Assembly (NCBI RefSeq): GCF_003226345.1
Contig: NZ_PDOF01000003.1
Location: forward strand, 248,001-312,000
DNA from: Alteribacter lacisalsi
GTDB taxonomy: Bacteria; Bacillota; Bacilli; Bacillales; Salisediminibacteriaceae
Direction of reading: 5' to 3'
Length of the DNA: 64,000 bases
Made by a program: the position numbers and the translations under genes. Below the pieces are notes generated by a model. That model had not been told where the DNA came from. It ran no database searches and saw nothing but the letters and a program-made list of their open reading frames with translations. Of the stretch, positions 17,215-26,060 are shown in pieces; within the stretch, counting starts at the first letter, position 1, and every line of letters begins with the position of its first letter.

Positions 17215-17889
17215 CTACCTCGCCCCGCTGCCGGTGATCACCACTTTACATGTGAGCAGAAGTGTTTTTGCATCAAGTCTGAGTGACTGGTTGTTTATGT
17301 ACTCCCGGTCGTACTTGAGTTTTTGCCGTGGTGTTACGTCGTACCCGCCATTTACCTGGGCCCATCCGGTGAGTCCCGGCTTGACTGCCAGCCGGTCTGT
17401 GAAACCTGGAATTTCCTCGCTGAACTGCTTTGTAAAAAACGGCCGCTCCGGACGGGGTCCCACCATGCTCATATCACCGATCAGCACGTTGTACAGCTGC
17501 GGCAGTTCGTCAATCCGCGTTTTACGTATCCACGCACCGGCACGTGTCACCCGCGGGTCGTTCACCTTCGTCCACCGCACACCGTTCTTCTCTGCTGTCT
17601 GGACCATCGAACGCAGCTTGTATATCCGAAAGGTCTCCCCCCGCCACCCGACCCGGACCTGTGAAAAAAAGACCGGACCGGGCGTGTCTAATTTAATGAC
17701 GATTGCGGCAGCGAGAAGTACAGGAAAGGCAATCACAAGGCCGATCAATGCCAGCAGGATATCCATGATCCGTTTCGCCAGGTGATAGCCTTTTTTGCCG
17801 CCGGCAGGAAAGAACATTGTCTGGTATGAGGACGCGGCCTGTTTTTTGTTCTGGTTCACGGGCTCATGACGTGCCTTTTCCGGTTCCAT
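17215..17889 (-). CDS. Initiating sugar-phosphate transferase
   Basis: 224 residues, a monotopic phosphoglycosyl transferase that starts repeat-unit synthesis by moving a sugar-1-phosphate to undecaprenyl phosphate. One membrane hairpin (ILLALIGLVIAFPVLLAAAIVI) is followed by the family catalytic stretch: GPVFFSQVRVGWRGETF, KLRSM, RIDELPQLYNVLIGDMS, MVGPRPERP and KPGLTGWAQVNG. The start may be this ATG or the TTG three bases upstream; both follow AAGGAGGG. The sugar is probably N-acetylated, given the UDP-GlcNAc-type epimerase encoded upstream (inference). Confidence 0.92.
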   Translation of the reverse strand: MEPEKARHEPVNQNKKQAASSYQTMFFPAGGKKGYHLAKRIMDILLALIGLVIAFPVLLAAAIVIKLDTPGPVFFSQVRVGWRGETFRIYKLRSMVQTAEKNGVRWTKVNDPRVTRAGAWIRKTRIDELPQLYNVLIGDMSMVGPRPERPFFTKQFSEEIPGFTDRLAVKPGLTGWAQVNGGYDVTPRQKLKYDREYINNQSLRLDAKTLLLTCKVVITGSGAR

Positions 17890-17951
17890 CAACGGTCGAT
17901 CCCTCCTTCAGTGCGGCTGCGTGTGCTGGTGTGGTGGTTATTAATGTACGT

Positions 17952-18968
17952 TTATGTAAGTACCGGCGGCGTTTTCCTACTGTGATATGTCAGGTACCAT
18001 CTGGTAAAGTGCTCGAGACCTTCTTTTATACCTGTTTTCGGTGTGTAGCCTGTCACTGCCGTGAGATCTGCCGTATCAGAAAAGGTGCGCATCACATCTC
18101 CCTTTTGAAATGGCACATACGTTTTCACTGCTTTTTTCCCGAGACATTCTTCAAGGGTTTCGATGAATCTCATGAGTTTGACGGGCTGCGAGTTCCCGAT
18201 GTTGTACACACGGAATGGTGCAGCGGCTCTGTCAGGTGCATTGTTTCTGCCGCCTTTTTCCGGCGGGTGGCTGATGAGCCGCACGAGCGGTTCCACGATG
18301 TCATCGATATACGTGAAGTCCCGCTCGAGGCGACCTTCATTAAAGATGCGGATCGGCTGTCCGCTCATGATTTTTTCAGCAAAGGAGAAGTAGGCCATAT
18401 CCGGACGCCCGTAGGGTCCGTAGACAGTGAAAAAGCGAAGACCCGAAGTGGGGATGCCGTAGAGGTGACTGTACGTGTGGGCCATCAGTTCGTTGGAGCG
18501 TTTTGTTGCTGCATACAGGCTGACCGGGTGGTCCACCGGATCTGAAGAAGAAAACGGGATCGATTCGTTGTTCCCGTATACCGAGCTTGACGAGGCATAG
18601 AGAAGGTGCCGGACCGGGTGATGCCGGCACGCTTCGAGTATGTTCAGGAAACCGGAAATGTTGGACTCGATGTAGGCTTCCGGATTTTCAAGGCTGTATC
18701 TCACACCGGCCTGGGCGCCGAGATGGATGACCACATCATGATTACGAGAGGTGAACGCTTCATTCAGGGCATCCCGGTCAGAAAGGTCAGCCCGGTAAAA
18801 CCTGAATCCGGGATATACCTGGAGCCGGGCAAGCCGGTCCTGCTTCAGCCTGAGATCGTAATAGCTGTTCATGTTATCCAGCCCGGTAACGTTGCACCCG
18901 TTTCTGAGCAGGCGCTCAGCCGTATGCATGCCAATAAAACCGGCCGCTCCTGTAACAAATACGTTCAT
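17952..18968 (-). CDS. UDP-glucuronate 4-epimerase-like SDR
   Basis: 338 residues, extended short-chain dehydrogenase. The N-terminus TGAAGFIGMHTAERLL is the NAD loop, followed by LDNMNSYYDLRLKQDRLARL, which is the hallmark of UDP-glucuronate 4-epimerases. The catalytic triad is visible as Ser-Ser-Ser-VYG and YAATK. The start at 18968 follows GGGGAGGG. It would supply UDP-galacturonate and so make the polysaccharide acidic. Confidence 0.85.
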   Translation of the reverse strand: MNVFVTGAAGFIGMHTAERLLRNGCNVTGLDNMNSYYDLRLKQDRLARLQVYPGFRFYRADLSDRDALNEAFTSRNHDVVIHLGAQAGVRYSLENPEAYIESNISGFLNILEACRHHPVRHLLYASSSSVYGNNESIPFSSSDPVDHPVSLYAATKRSNELMAHTYSHLYGIPTSGLRFFTVYGPYGRPDMAYFSFAEKIMSGQPIRIFNEGRLERDFTYIDDIVEPLVRLISHPPEKGGRNNAPDRAAAPFRVYNIGNSQPVKLMRFIETLEECLGKKAVKTYVPFQKGDVMRTFSDTADLTAVTGYTPKTGIKEGLEHFTRWYLTYHSRKTPPVLT

Positions 18969-18981
18969 CCAATCCCTCCCC

Positions 18982-19959
18982 TTATCCTGTCGTTGTGACT
19001 TTAAACGTCTGTCTGTACCATGCCATCGTCCGTTCAATGCCTTCGGTCAATCTGGTCTGCGGTGAAAATCCGAGCATTCTTTCTGCTCTTGAGATGTCCG
19101 CCCGTGAATGGGTTATATCTCCTGCCCTTGCCCCGCTGTATTCCGGCTGGATTCGAATGCCTGCGAGACGCTCGACGGTCCGGTAAAGCTGCATGATGGA
19201 CACGAACTGCCCTGAAGCGATGTTAAACACCTGACCCGCTGTTTCAGGTCCCGACAGGCAGGCACGGATATTGGCCTGAATCACATCGTCGAGGTAAACA
19301 AAGTCCCTCGTCTGACTGCCGCCTCCATGCACGATCGGGGCACGGCCTGAAAGCAGAGACTTGAGAAATACGGGAATGACAGACGAGTAGGCGGAATGAG
19401 GATTCTGGCGCGGCCCGAACACATTAAAATAGCGCAGGCCCACCGTTTCCATCCCGTACAGGTTAGAATACTGCCTCGCATACAGTTCATTGACTTTTTT
19501 TGTTGCGGCATAAGGAGAAAGGGGCTGAAGGGGCTTGTTTTCATGAACCGGCTTACGTCCCCCGTCCCCGTATACAGCAGATGAAGAAGCGTATACAAAT
19601 TTTCTTACGCCCTCATCACGGGCCGCATCCAGAAGGTTCAGTGTTCCTCTGACGTTGACTTCGTCGTAGAGCAGCGGTTCGTCCATCGACTGGGGCACCG
19701 ACCCCCTCGCCGCGTGGTGAAGAACGTAATCGACGCCTTCCACCGCATCACGGCAGGCTTCCGGGTCCCGGATATCCCCATGGATAAATGTGACATTCTC
19801 ACTCTCCGAAAGTTCCCTTACTGTGTCCGGCGAACCGTTGGACATATCGTCGAGCAAAACGACTTCGTGTCCCTTTCTTGAAAGATACCACGCCAGTCCG
19901 GAACCAATAAAACCCGCTCCTCCGGTGACTAAAAAACGAGCATTTTCAGGAATGATCAT
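18982..19959 (-). CDS. UDP-GlcNAc/Glc 4-epimerase-like SDR (WbpP-type)
   Basis: 325 residues, extended SDR with VTGGAGFIGSGLAWYL, YASSSAVYGD and YAATKKVNELYA. The GPRQNPHSAYSSVIPVF substrate region is shared with WbpP/TviC-type UDP-N-acetylhexosamine C4 epimerases. It is the first gene of the leftward exopolysaccharide operon and is separated from the next epimerase gene by 13 bases. A GGAAGGAG ribosome site precedes it. No Wzz or tyrosine-kinase length regulator is seen in this window. Confidence 0.85.
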   Translation of the reverse strand: MIIPENARFLVTGGAGFIGSGLAWYLSRKGHEVVLLDDMSNGSPDTVRELSESENVTFIHGDIRDPEACRDAVEGVDYVLHHAARGSVPQSMDEPLLYDEVNVRGTLNLLDAARDEGVRKFVYASSSAVYGDGGRKPVHENKPLQPLSPYAATKKVNELYARQYSNLYGMETVGLRYFNVFGPRQNPHSAYSSVIPVFLKSLLSGRAPIVHGGGSQTRDFVYLDDVIQANIRACLSGPETAGQVFNIASGQFVSIMQLYRTVERLAGIRIQPEYSGARAGDITHSRADISRAERMLGFSPQTRLTEGIERTMAWYRQTFKVTTTG

Positions 19960-20294
19960 CGCTTTTTTACTCCTTCCACGTTTCTTATTACGAACGACTG
20001 AGCTAAAAAAAAGACTATGTATGACGTCCCTGCTGCTGAAATTTTAGGCACAATGTCTCTTAAGGTCTGGTACTAATCATGTTTTTTCAAGTTTAACATA
20101 AGATGCCAATTTGACATCGTTAAATTCAGTTTTTTCAGAAAAATGGTACTTTTTGATGAAAAAGCCGAATTATTACTATGTACTATGTCAGTCGGGGTGA
20201 ATATTGGTACTTTTTACTAGGTAAAAGGGATTATATATCTGTCTTTTACAGTACAGGGAGTGAGCACACTCCCCGATTTTTGTCGTTCATTTTC
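19960..20294. other. Promoter region of the exopolysaccharide operon
   Basis: AT-rich, with no gene. It should hold the leftward operon promoter; I find no convincing -35/-10 pair. GGTACTTTTT occurs twice, near 20146 and 20206. A GGGAGTG/CACTCCC hairpin near 20255-20276 is followed on the plus strand by CGATTTTTG, so it points away from the lyase gene and its role is unclear. Confidence 0.4.
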
Positions 20295-21719
20295 CTAATG
20301 GCAGCCCCGGAGTGTGTCGAGGGAGTGTGCGGTCTGCTTCATATGAAGGTCAGCTTTCTGCAGCTGCCTGTCGGCTTCCGCCGGTGCCGGCCCACCGGGA
20401 ATGGTACGGGAGTTGATAAAGGCTGCCGGGTCAGTCATGCGGAAGTACTGTTCATCGTTAATCGTAATGTCTTTGCCGGAGATTTTTGATGCTGCTTTTT
20501 CCAGTTCCTTTGCGAGCCCCGGGTCCGCTGGTGTTTTTCCCTGATCGTAAATGTTCTTGACAAAGAACGACACGATTTTGTGCGCGATACGAAAAGTCAG
20601 GCTGTGCTCCCTGACCAGGGTGTCGGCAATTTCCGTGGATGTTGAAAAGCTCCGCTTACAGCGGTCATAGAGAATTTTACGGTTGAAATCGGCATGTGCT
20701 GTAACTTCAGCAAGCAGTTCAACAGACGTTACTGCATGACTGAATCCATCAAATAGTGACGGCTGAATGTCATCACCGATATCCACGATATCTCCGAGCG
20801 GCACATTTCTTAAAAAATCCGGAATCCCCCTCAACTGCGCCGTACTTCTGCTGATCTGCGCACGGGTATGTTCAAGAGCGGACGGGTTGCGCTTTTGCGG
20901 CATCACGCTGGAGATCTGCACGAGTCGGTCATCGAGCCTCAGTGCTCCTGATTCGTTACTTGCCATCCCCATGAGGTCGTGTACAAACCGGGACAGCGTG
21001 GCGAGGGAAATCGTCAGGATTCCCCCTATTTCGACCATATAATCAGCGGCACTGACGGCATCATACGAATTACCCATAATACGTGCAAAACCGAGCTCTC
21101 TGCACATGAAATCACGGTCAATTTTAAAGCCTGTGGTCGATAATGCGACTGCACCCATAGGACTTTCATTGATACGGTCGTAGAGAGCGAGTGCCCGGTC
21201 GCAGTCCCTGCTGAGGCCTGCTTCCACTGCCAGAAGGTAGTGGGCAAGCGTCGTCGGCTGTGCCTGCTGGCCGTGCGTGTACGCGGGCATGATTGTGGTT
21301 ATATGCTGCCTTGCCTGGAGTGTGATCTGTTTTCTGAGGTGGAGGAGCGCTTCCACCCACTCGAGCAGGCGGTCCCTCCAGAACATCCGGTACATGGCCG
21401 CATCCATATCGTTTCGGCTGAAGGCTACGTGAAGGTTGCCTGCCGTTTCCGGCCCGAGCCTGTTTTCCAGTTCGTTTTCAAGCATGAAAAAGAGGTCCTC
21501 GAATCGGGGGTCATAGGTGTCCGCGAATGTGCTCTGGTTCTGCATAATATTCTTAAGTTCGGTGATGAGCTTGGATCCGTCTTTTTCGTCAATGATCCTG
21601 CAGTTGATGAGCATCTGAACGTGCGCAAGGTTTATTTTCAGAATGCAGGGCAGAAAATGGGCCCGGGTAAACCGGAAACCCGGTTCAAGAATATGACGGA
21701 TATAGACTTCATTTTTCAT
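20295..21719 (-). CDS. Argininosuccinate-lyase-family enzyme
   Basis: 474 residues, aspartase/fumarase superfamily. The signature SSVMPQKRNPSALEHTRAQ matches the ArgH active-site loop, with LHVAFSRNDMDAAMYR (region 1) and YTHGQQAQPTTLAHYL (region 2) also in place. It should catalyse reversible elimination of fumarate from an N-substituted aspartate. It lies alone, with no argG or other arginine gene nearby, so a catabolic or non-arginine role is possible. The start at 21719 gives a clean N-terminus; a longer frame reads into the GGGGACGG repeat and is spurious. Confidence 0.78.
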   Translation of the reverse strand: MKNEVYIRHILEPGFRFTRAHFLPCILKINLAHVQMLINCRIIDEKDGSKLITELKNIMQNQSTFADTYDPRFEDLFFMLENELENRLGPETAGNLHVAFSRNDMDAAMYRMFWRDRLLEWVEALLHLRKQITLQARQHITTIMPAYTHGQQAQPTTLAHYLLAVEAGLSRDCDRALALYDRINESPMGAVALSTTGFKIDRDFMCRELGFARIMGNSYDAVSAADYMVEIGGILTISLATLSRFVHDLMGMASNESGALRLDDRLVQISSVMPQKRNPSALEHTRAQISRSTAQLRGIPDFLRNVPLGDIVDIGDDIQPSLFDGFSHAVTSVELLAEVTAHADFNRKILYDRCKRSFSTSTEIADTLVREHSLTFRIAHKIVSFFVKNIYDQGKTPADPGLAKELEKAASKISGKDITINDEQYFRMTDPAAFINSRTIPGGPAPAEADRQLQKADLHMKQTAHSLDTLRGCH

Positions 21720-21842
21720 CGAGTCGTACACACCCCTTTCTGGGTATGTTATGTGGGTTTGTGTTAAGTGGGGACGGTTCTCGTGTGGCATTTTTGGTGG
21801 GTGGTTTTTTTGGGGGGTGTGGTCAGACTGCTTCAGGCTGCG

Positions 21843-21940
21843 TTAAAGGTAGTTCGTTTTGTTTTAGAGTGGTTCGCAGCACAATTAGGGTGGTTCATTT
21901 CATTTTAAGGTGGTTCAAAAAGTTTTAGAGTGGTTCGGCT
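21843..21940. repeat. Five-copy 20-21 bp direct repeat
   Basis: The motif TTARRGTGGTTC recurs five times. The GTTC tetramers start at 21852, 21872, 21893, 21913 and 21933, spaced 20, 21, 20 and 20 bases, close to two DNA turns. The first copy is degenerate. The remaining bases of each unit vary. This resembles an iterated protein-binding array rather than a slipped tandem repeat. Confidence 0.65.
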
Positions 21941-22050
21941 TGTCGGCATGTCGAATTGCTTCGACCTAATGATTGTATGCCGTCTGAAATTTCACTTATA
22001 AAGTTCGAGGTATTTTCTTCACTTTTGAACCGCCCCCACTTCACATGAAA

Positions 22051-22087
22051 AAAGCCGGATTGCCTGTAACAGAGGCAATCCGGCTTT
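22051..22087. terminator. Terminator after the wall-anchored GGT gene
   Basis: AAAGCCGGATTGCCT and AGGCAATCCGGCTTT form a perfect 15-bp stem with a 7-base loop. The T-rich side works in both directions. Confidence 0.9.
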
Positions 22088-22147
22088 CGTTTTGGTTCAG
22101 TTTTGCTTTAATGTGAGCCCTGGTTTTGCAACGTGAGAACCGTCCCC

Positions 22148-25100
22148 CTATTGCAGGAGTTGTTGTCTGACGGTTTCGCTGATGGCGTCAGGTCCGCCGA
22201 GAATATAGAAATTGAGCGTGTTTCGCTGATCGATCAGCTCCAGTACCTGGTCAGGCACTTCGTTTGTTCTGACGAGCATAATCGGTGCGCTGTTTTTCGC
22301 AGCCAGTGCGGAACCGCTGAGCGCATCGGCAAAGTTGCTGCCGGTAGCCATGTACGCTTTTGCCGATGGAATATTGAAGTAGTTCACGACTTCGACAGCC
22401 GTTTCGTAACGGTTTTCACCGGCTGCTCTTTCAGGGGCCGGCAGTTGGGCTTTCACTTCGCTGCTGACTGCTGCTTCGCCGCCGACAACGAGCGTGCGGT
22501 TAAATTCCCCTGCGTACTCGCCCACGCCGTCACTGAGACGGTCGGTACGGGTCAGGAGAATCGGACTGCCGTTCAATGCGGCGTACGGAGCGACTGATAA
22601 CGCATCCGGGAAGTTCTGGCCGTTTGCGACCACCACCTGATCAAACTCGCTTCCACCCAGATCCATCACGCGCTCGGCGATTTCCACTGACGTATCAAAG
22701 CGATTTTCACCGGCAATTCTGTCCGTATTATAGCCTGCGTCTGCGAGTTCCTGCTCCACCGCAGGCGATATGGCATTTTCGCCGCCGAGGATCGTAATGG
22801 TATCAGCACCAAGTCTTTCGATTTCATCAAACGTCTCCTCGTGAAGCTGATTCGGATTCGTAAGGAGAACAGGTGCATCATACTGATGGGCTAACGGTGA
22901 GCCTGCCAGTGCATCTGAAAAGCTGTCTGAACGTGCAAGAACAACGTGATTGGCACCGTCATTCCAACCTTCTCTGGAAATTTCGACAGCTGTGGCAATC
23001 CGGTGGTCACCGAAAATCCGCTCTACAGTCGGAAGCGGCTCCATGGACTGCACCATCGCACTTCCGCCTCCGCGGCGTGTCGGTTCAGCTGCCGGCCGTA
23101 CTTTTCCGTCTTCAAGAAACTCAATCGCTGTCACTGCCCCGATTCCCTGCGTCGCTGTGACTGCCTGGAAACGGTGACCCATGCCTTCAAGTGCGCCGAC
23201 AGTTTCCTGGAGTTCTTCGTTATCCTCCCAGAAAATCTGCTCGTACTCCGCCAGACCATTGAAGTTGTTTCGCTGGTTGATGCGCGGTTCAGCGATCGCT
23301 TCATTGATCGGCATACCGAATTCGAGGTTGTTAAGCATCACCTGAAGCACGGTCGTAAGAATTGTGTCGCTTCCCGGTGCCCCAAGGGTGAGAACCGGAT
23401 TACCGTCTTCCATCACCAAAGTCGGCGACATACTGCTCATGGATCGCATCCCCGGTCTCGGATAGTTCGGGTGGTTCGGCGGCTGTACCGGAATCCGACC
23501 GTAAAGGGCATTGTTTAACAGGAAGCCGCGGTCAGGAACAACCATGCCGTTACCGCCGATGGACACGATCGTAGACGTGTAGCTGACCACGTTTCCGTCA
23601 CGGTCACTCACGGACAGATGAATCGTGGACTCGTCTGCGCCCATCTCTTCTTCATCCATATACAGTTCTTCTTTTTCCATAAGTTCGAGGTGTTCTTTTT
23701 CAAAATGAATCACTTCGGCATCCTCTTCAGCCTGCGAGGAGTCTGGTGAGGATACAGGTTTACCCGGTGTTCCCTGCGCGTCACTGTATTCAACCTCGCC
23801 GAGGTCCTCAACGAGTACGTTATCAAGGTTGAACGTGACGTCGTTCAGCTGGGTGAAGTTGATCGCGCTTAACAGGAAGCGGCCGCGCGGGTCGGCAATG
23901 ATGTCGTTGTCCGCAAGCGTGTAATCAAACATCCACTCGTCCGGCTCGTCTTCATCAGCGTTCCATAGACTTGCTTTCAGGACGTTACCTTCCACCCGGA
24001 AACGAAGATCCTTCCAGTCTGTATCCATATCAAGATCAGCTGTATCAAGGGTGCGGAGTGTTGAATTAACGGACGTATAAAGAATAAGCTCGTTCGTATT
24101 CAGGTTCACTTCAACCCCGTAGCCGTTGACCGGAAGCGAGGATCCGGAGCGCCAGACATCGGCCTGGAGCCAGAACCGGAGGCGCTGATTCTGCCCGACA
24201 TTGTCCGTTTTGAAACGGGTCGTCAGCTCGGCATTCTGGATCGCGTCCATCGTGGCCGTTGCACGGCCGTATGCGCTTCCCCGATCCGGATGGCGTGCGT
24301 TTACGAGCATCTGCCCCGTGTTGTCCTGAAGCGTAATTTCAGAGTCAAACGGACTGCTCGTTGGTCCAGTATCGAGGCGGTGGAATTTGTCGAGTGCCCA
24401 CAAATCCCCGTCTTCGCCTTCAAAATCGTACTGGAGTGCCGGTCCGTCAGCCGGCGGTTCTTCAGGCCAGCGGTCAGGGTCCTCTTCATACGGCCAAGGA
24501 TTTCCCGGTGCCACCTGCCCTACGTCAGCGAGGTTATCATCGATTTGCCAGCGCCGCTCCTCGGCAAAGCCTTTCGACGTGAGCCCCGTTACCGGGATGT
24601 CCGTAAAGGCCGGATCCCCGATGTACTCCCGCCTGTCTGCAAAAGAAAGGCGGGTTGCTTCGAGATAATAATGAAGCGCCTGTACACGCGGCATGTCGGA
24701 GAGGGCGTAATGTTCAAGCATGTTCAGCGTCTGTCCGATTGTAGCGCCGCCGCTTGAGGAAGGCGGGGCACCGTACACGTCATAATCCCGGTACGTCGTA
24801 TGGACCGGTTCGGACGTGAGCGCTTCGTAATTGCTCAGATCATCCAGTGTCATTTCCCCCGGCAGCACGCCGAACTCCTCTTCCCAGAGGCTGCTCATAG
24901 CAGAAAAGTCCGGATCGTCAACGACCGGCGGGTTGTTCACTGTATCGATGATGTCCTCTGCAATTTCGCCTTCATAAAGGATACTCGCACCATGCTCGCC
25001 GATCAGGCGGTACGTTTCTGCCAGATCCGGGTTCGTGAAGATGTCTCCAGCTTCCGGGAGATTCCCGTCTTCGTCAAAATACAGTTCCTTCGTCGGTTCG

Positions 25101-25699
25101 AACAAGGCAAAGCGCGCCGAATTCGATGTGAGCTCACGTACGAAGTTGCTGTCCACCTGGAAGCCATCTTCTGCAATTTCACGGGCCGGCTCCAGGACTT
25201 CCGCCATCGTCATTGTTCCGTAGTTTTCCAGTGCTTCCTCCCAAGCTTTGACGGCACCTGGCACAGAGGTTACCATCCCGTTGGTGATACGCACCGCTTC
25301 CGGGTAAACGAGACCGGTGTCCGGATTGATCAGCACGTCAGGGCCAAACGCCTGTGTTGCCTGCGACCGATTGTCGATCGATATGTACTCGTCCTCTTCT
25401 GCGAGGTACACAAGCATCATGCCGCCCCCGCCGATTCCGCCTGAAAATGGCCGCGTCACACCCTGGGCCGCTGCTGCCGCAATGGCTGCATCAACGGCGT
25501 TCCCCCCCTGCTCGAGGATATGCATCGCTGCTGCTGATGCCTGTGGATCCTCTGTTGCCGCAGCACCTCCGTAGCCGGTTACCGAGTCTTCCTGATCTTT
25601 CATAAAATCCGCGTAACCGCTGCCGGGAAATACAAGCGTTCCAGCAACCATCACCCCGGCCAGTGCCGAGGAAAGCAGTTTCTTCTGCCTTCGTTTCAT
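22148..25699 (-). CDS. Wall-anchored gamma-glutamyltransferase with inserted domain
   Basis: 1183 residues, twice the normal length. Order: signal peptide (1-30), GGT large-subunit region (about 35-410), an inserted jelly-roll/LamG-like domain (about 416-635, starting ALQYDFEGEDGD), an acidic linker, the GGT small-subunit region with the autocatalytic Thr692 in ESTIHLSV (Ile replaces the usual second Thr), SSMSPTLVM and GAPGSDTI, and three cell-wall-binding type 2 repeats (about 888-1183; IFGDHRIATAVEIS, RIAGENRFDTSVEIA, RAAGENRYETAVEVV). The insertion lies just before the self-cleavage site. The enzyme should act on gamma-glutamyl compounds at the wall, perhaps poly-gamma-glutamate. Confidence 0.88.
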   Translation of the reverse strand: MKRRQKKLLSSALAGVMVAGTLVFPGSGYADFMKDQEDSVTGYGGAAATEDPQASAAAMHILEQGGNAVDAAIAAAAAQGVTRPFSGGIGGGGMMLVYLAEEDEYISIDNRSQATQAFGPDVLINPDTGLVYPEAVRITNGMVTSVPGAVKAWEEALENYGTMTMAEVLEPAREIAEDGFQVDSNFVRELTSNSARFALFEPTKELYFDEDGNLPEAGDIFTNPDLAETYRLIGEHGASILYEGEIAEDIIDTVNNPPVVDDPDFSAMSSLWEEEFGVLPGEMTLDDLSNYEALTSEPVHTTYRDYDVYGAPPSSSGGATIGQTLNMLEHYALSDMPRVQALHYYLEATRLSFADRREYIGDPAFTDIPVTGLTSKGFAEERRWQIDDNLADVGQVAPGNPWPYEEDPDRWPEEPPADGPALQYDFEGEDGDLWALDKFHRLDTGPTSSPFDSEITLQDNTGQMLVNARHPDRGSAYGRATATMDAIQNAELTTRFKTDNVGQNQRLRFWLQADVWRSGSSLPVNGYGVEVNLNTNELILYTSVNSTLRTLDTADLDMDTDWKDLRFRVEGNVLKASLWNADEDEPDEWMFDYTLADNDIIADPRGRFLLSAINFTQLNDVTFNLDNVLVEDLGEVEYSDAQGTPGKPVSSPDSSQAEEDAEVIHFEKEHLELMEKEELYMDEEEMGADESTIHLSVSDRDGNVVSYTSTIVSIGGNGMVVPDRGFLLNNALYGRIPVQPPNHPNYPRPGMRSMSSMSPTLVMEDGNPVLTLGAPGSDTILTTVLQVMLNNLEFGMPINEAIAEPRINQRNNFNGLAEYEQIFWEDNEELQETVGALEGMGHRFQAVTATQGIGAVTAIEFLEDGKVRPAAEPTRRGGGSAMVQSMEPLPTVERIFGDHRIATAVEISREGWNDGANHVVLARSDSFSDALAGSPLAHQYDAPVLLTNPNQLHEETFDEIERLGADTITILGGENAISPAVEQELADAGYNTDRIAGENRFDTSVEIAERVMDLGGSEFDQVVVANGQNFPDALSVAPYAALNGSPILLTRTDRLSDGVGEYAGEFNRTLVVGGEAAVSSEVKAQLPAPERAAGENRYETAVEVVNYFNIPSAKAYMATGSNFADALSGSALAAKNSAPIMLVRTNEVPDQVLELIDQRNTLNFYILGGPDAISETVRQQLLQ

Positions 25700-25860
25700 T
25701 ATTGTCTTCCTCCCTTTTGCTTACATAATTTTACGAATATTTTAACTTTATCACACATATTTCGGGAGCGGAAATAAGTGCAGGTAATAGGTATATAAGA
25801 CATAGTTATATGTAGGCTTGATGTCCTGCAGGTGTTTTGGGTGCCTTGCGGGGGTGCCGT

Positions 25861-25996
25861 GTGGGGACGGTTCTCACGTTGCATCGGGCCGGGTCACATG
25901 CCTTGCGGGGGCTGGCATTTCGTTTGCAGGGGCGGTATTCGATCGCTGTTCTCACGGAATGCGGAAATGTCACGTGAGAACCGTCCCCGCTTAACA
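25861..25996. repeat. REP pair upstream of the LysM peptidase
   Basis: Forward half 25861-25884, reverse half 25966-25996. It lies between the divergent GGT and peptidase genes, with no terminator between halves. A short GTTCTCACGG fragment near 25949 looks like decayed repeat. TGCCTTGCGGGGG occurs near 25843 and again near 25900. Confidence 0.8.
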
Positions 25997-26060
25997 TAAA
26001 CCAGCTGCTTTGTTCATATGATTGCAGGAGGCAAAGTACGGTGAAAGGCGGGGGATAGCG

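Larger units (their letters stand above)
21764..22149. repeat. REP pair bracketing a terminator
   Basis: Forward half 21764-21790 and reverse half 22127-22149, about 340 bp apart. The reverse half begins at the TAG stop of the wall-anchored gamma-glutamyltransferase gene. A terminator (22051-22087) and a five-copy direct repeat lie between the halves. Confidence 0.88.

Noticed and set aside
20254-20276. GGGAGTG/CACTCCC hairpin as terminator of the lyase gene
   Set aside because: The T-run is on the plus strand, pointing the wrong way for the leftward lyase; no rightward gene precedes it, so no call was made.
21720-21791. N-terminal extension of the lyase starting MPHENRPHLT
   Set aside because: It is encoded by a REP half (ATGCCACACGAGAACCGTCC). 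The same false start, ENRPH, appears at other REP copies (near 25884 and 51300).
22133-22597. 154-codon rightward frame opposite the cell-wall-binding repeats
   Set aside because: It is a mirror of the CWB2 repeats of the GGT gene; it reads through a REP half and a stop region and has no start signal.
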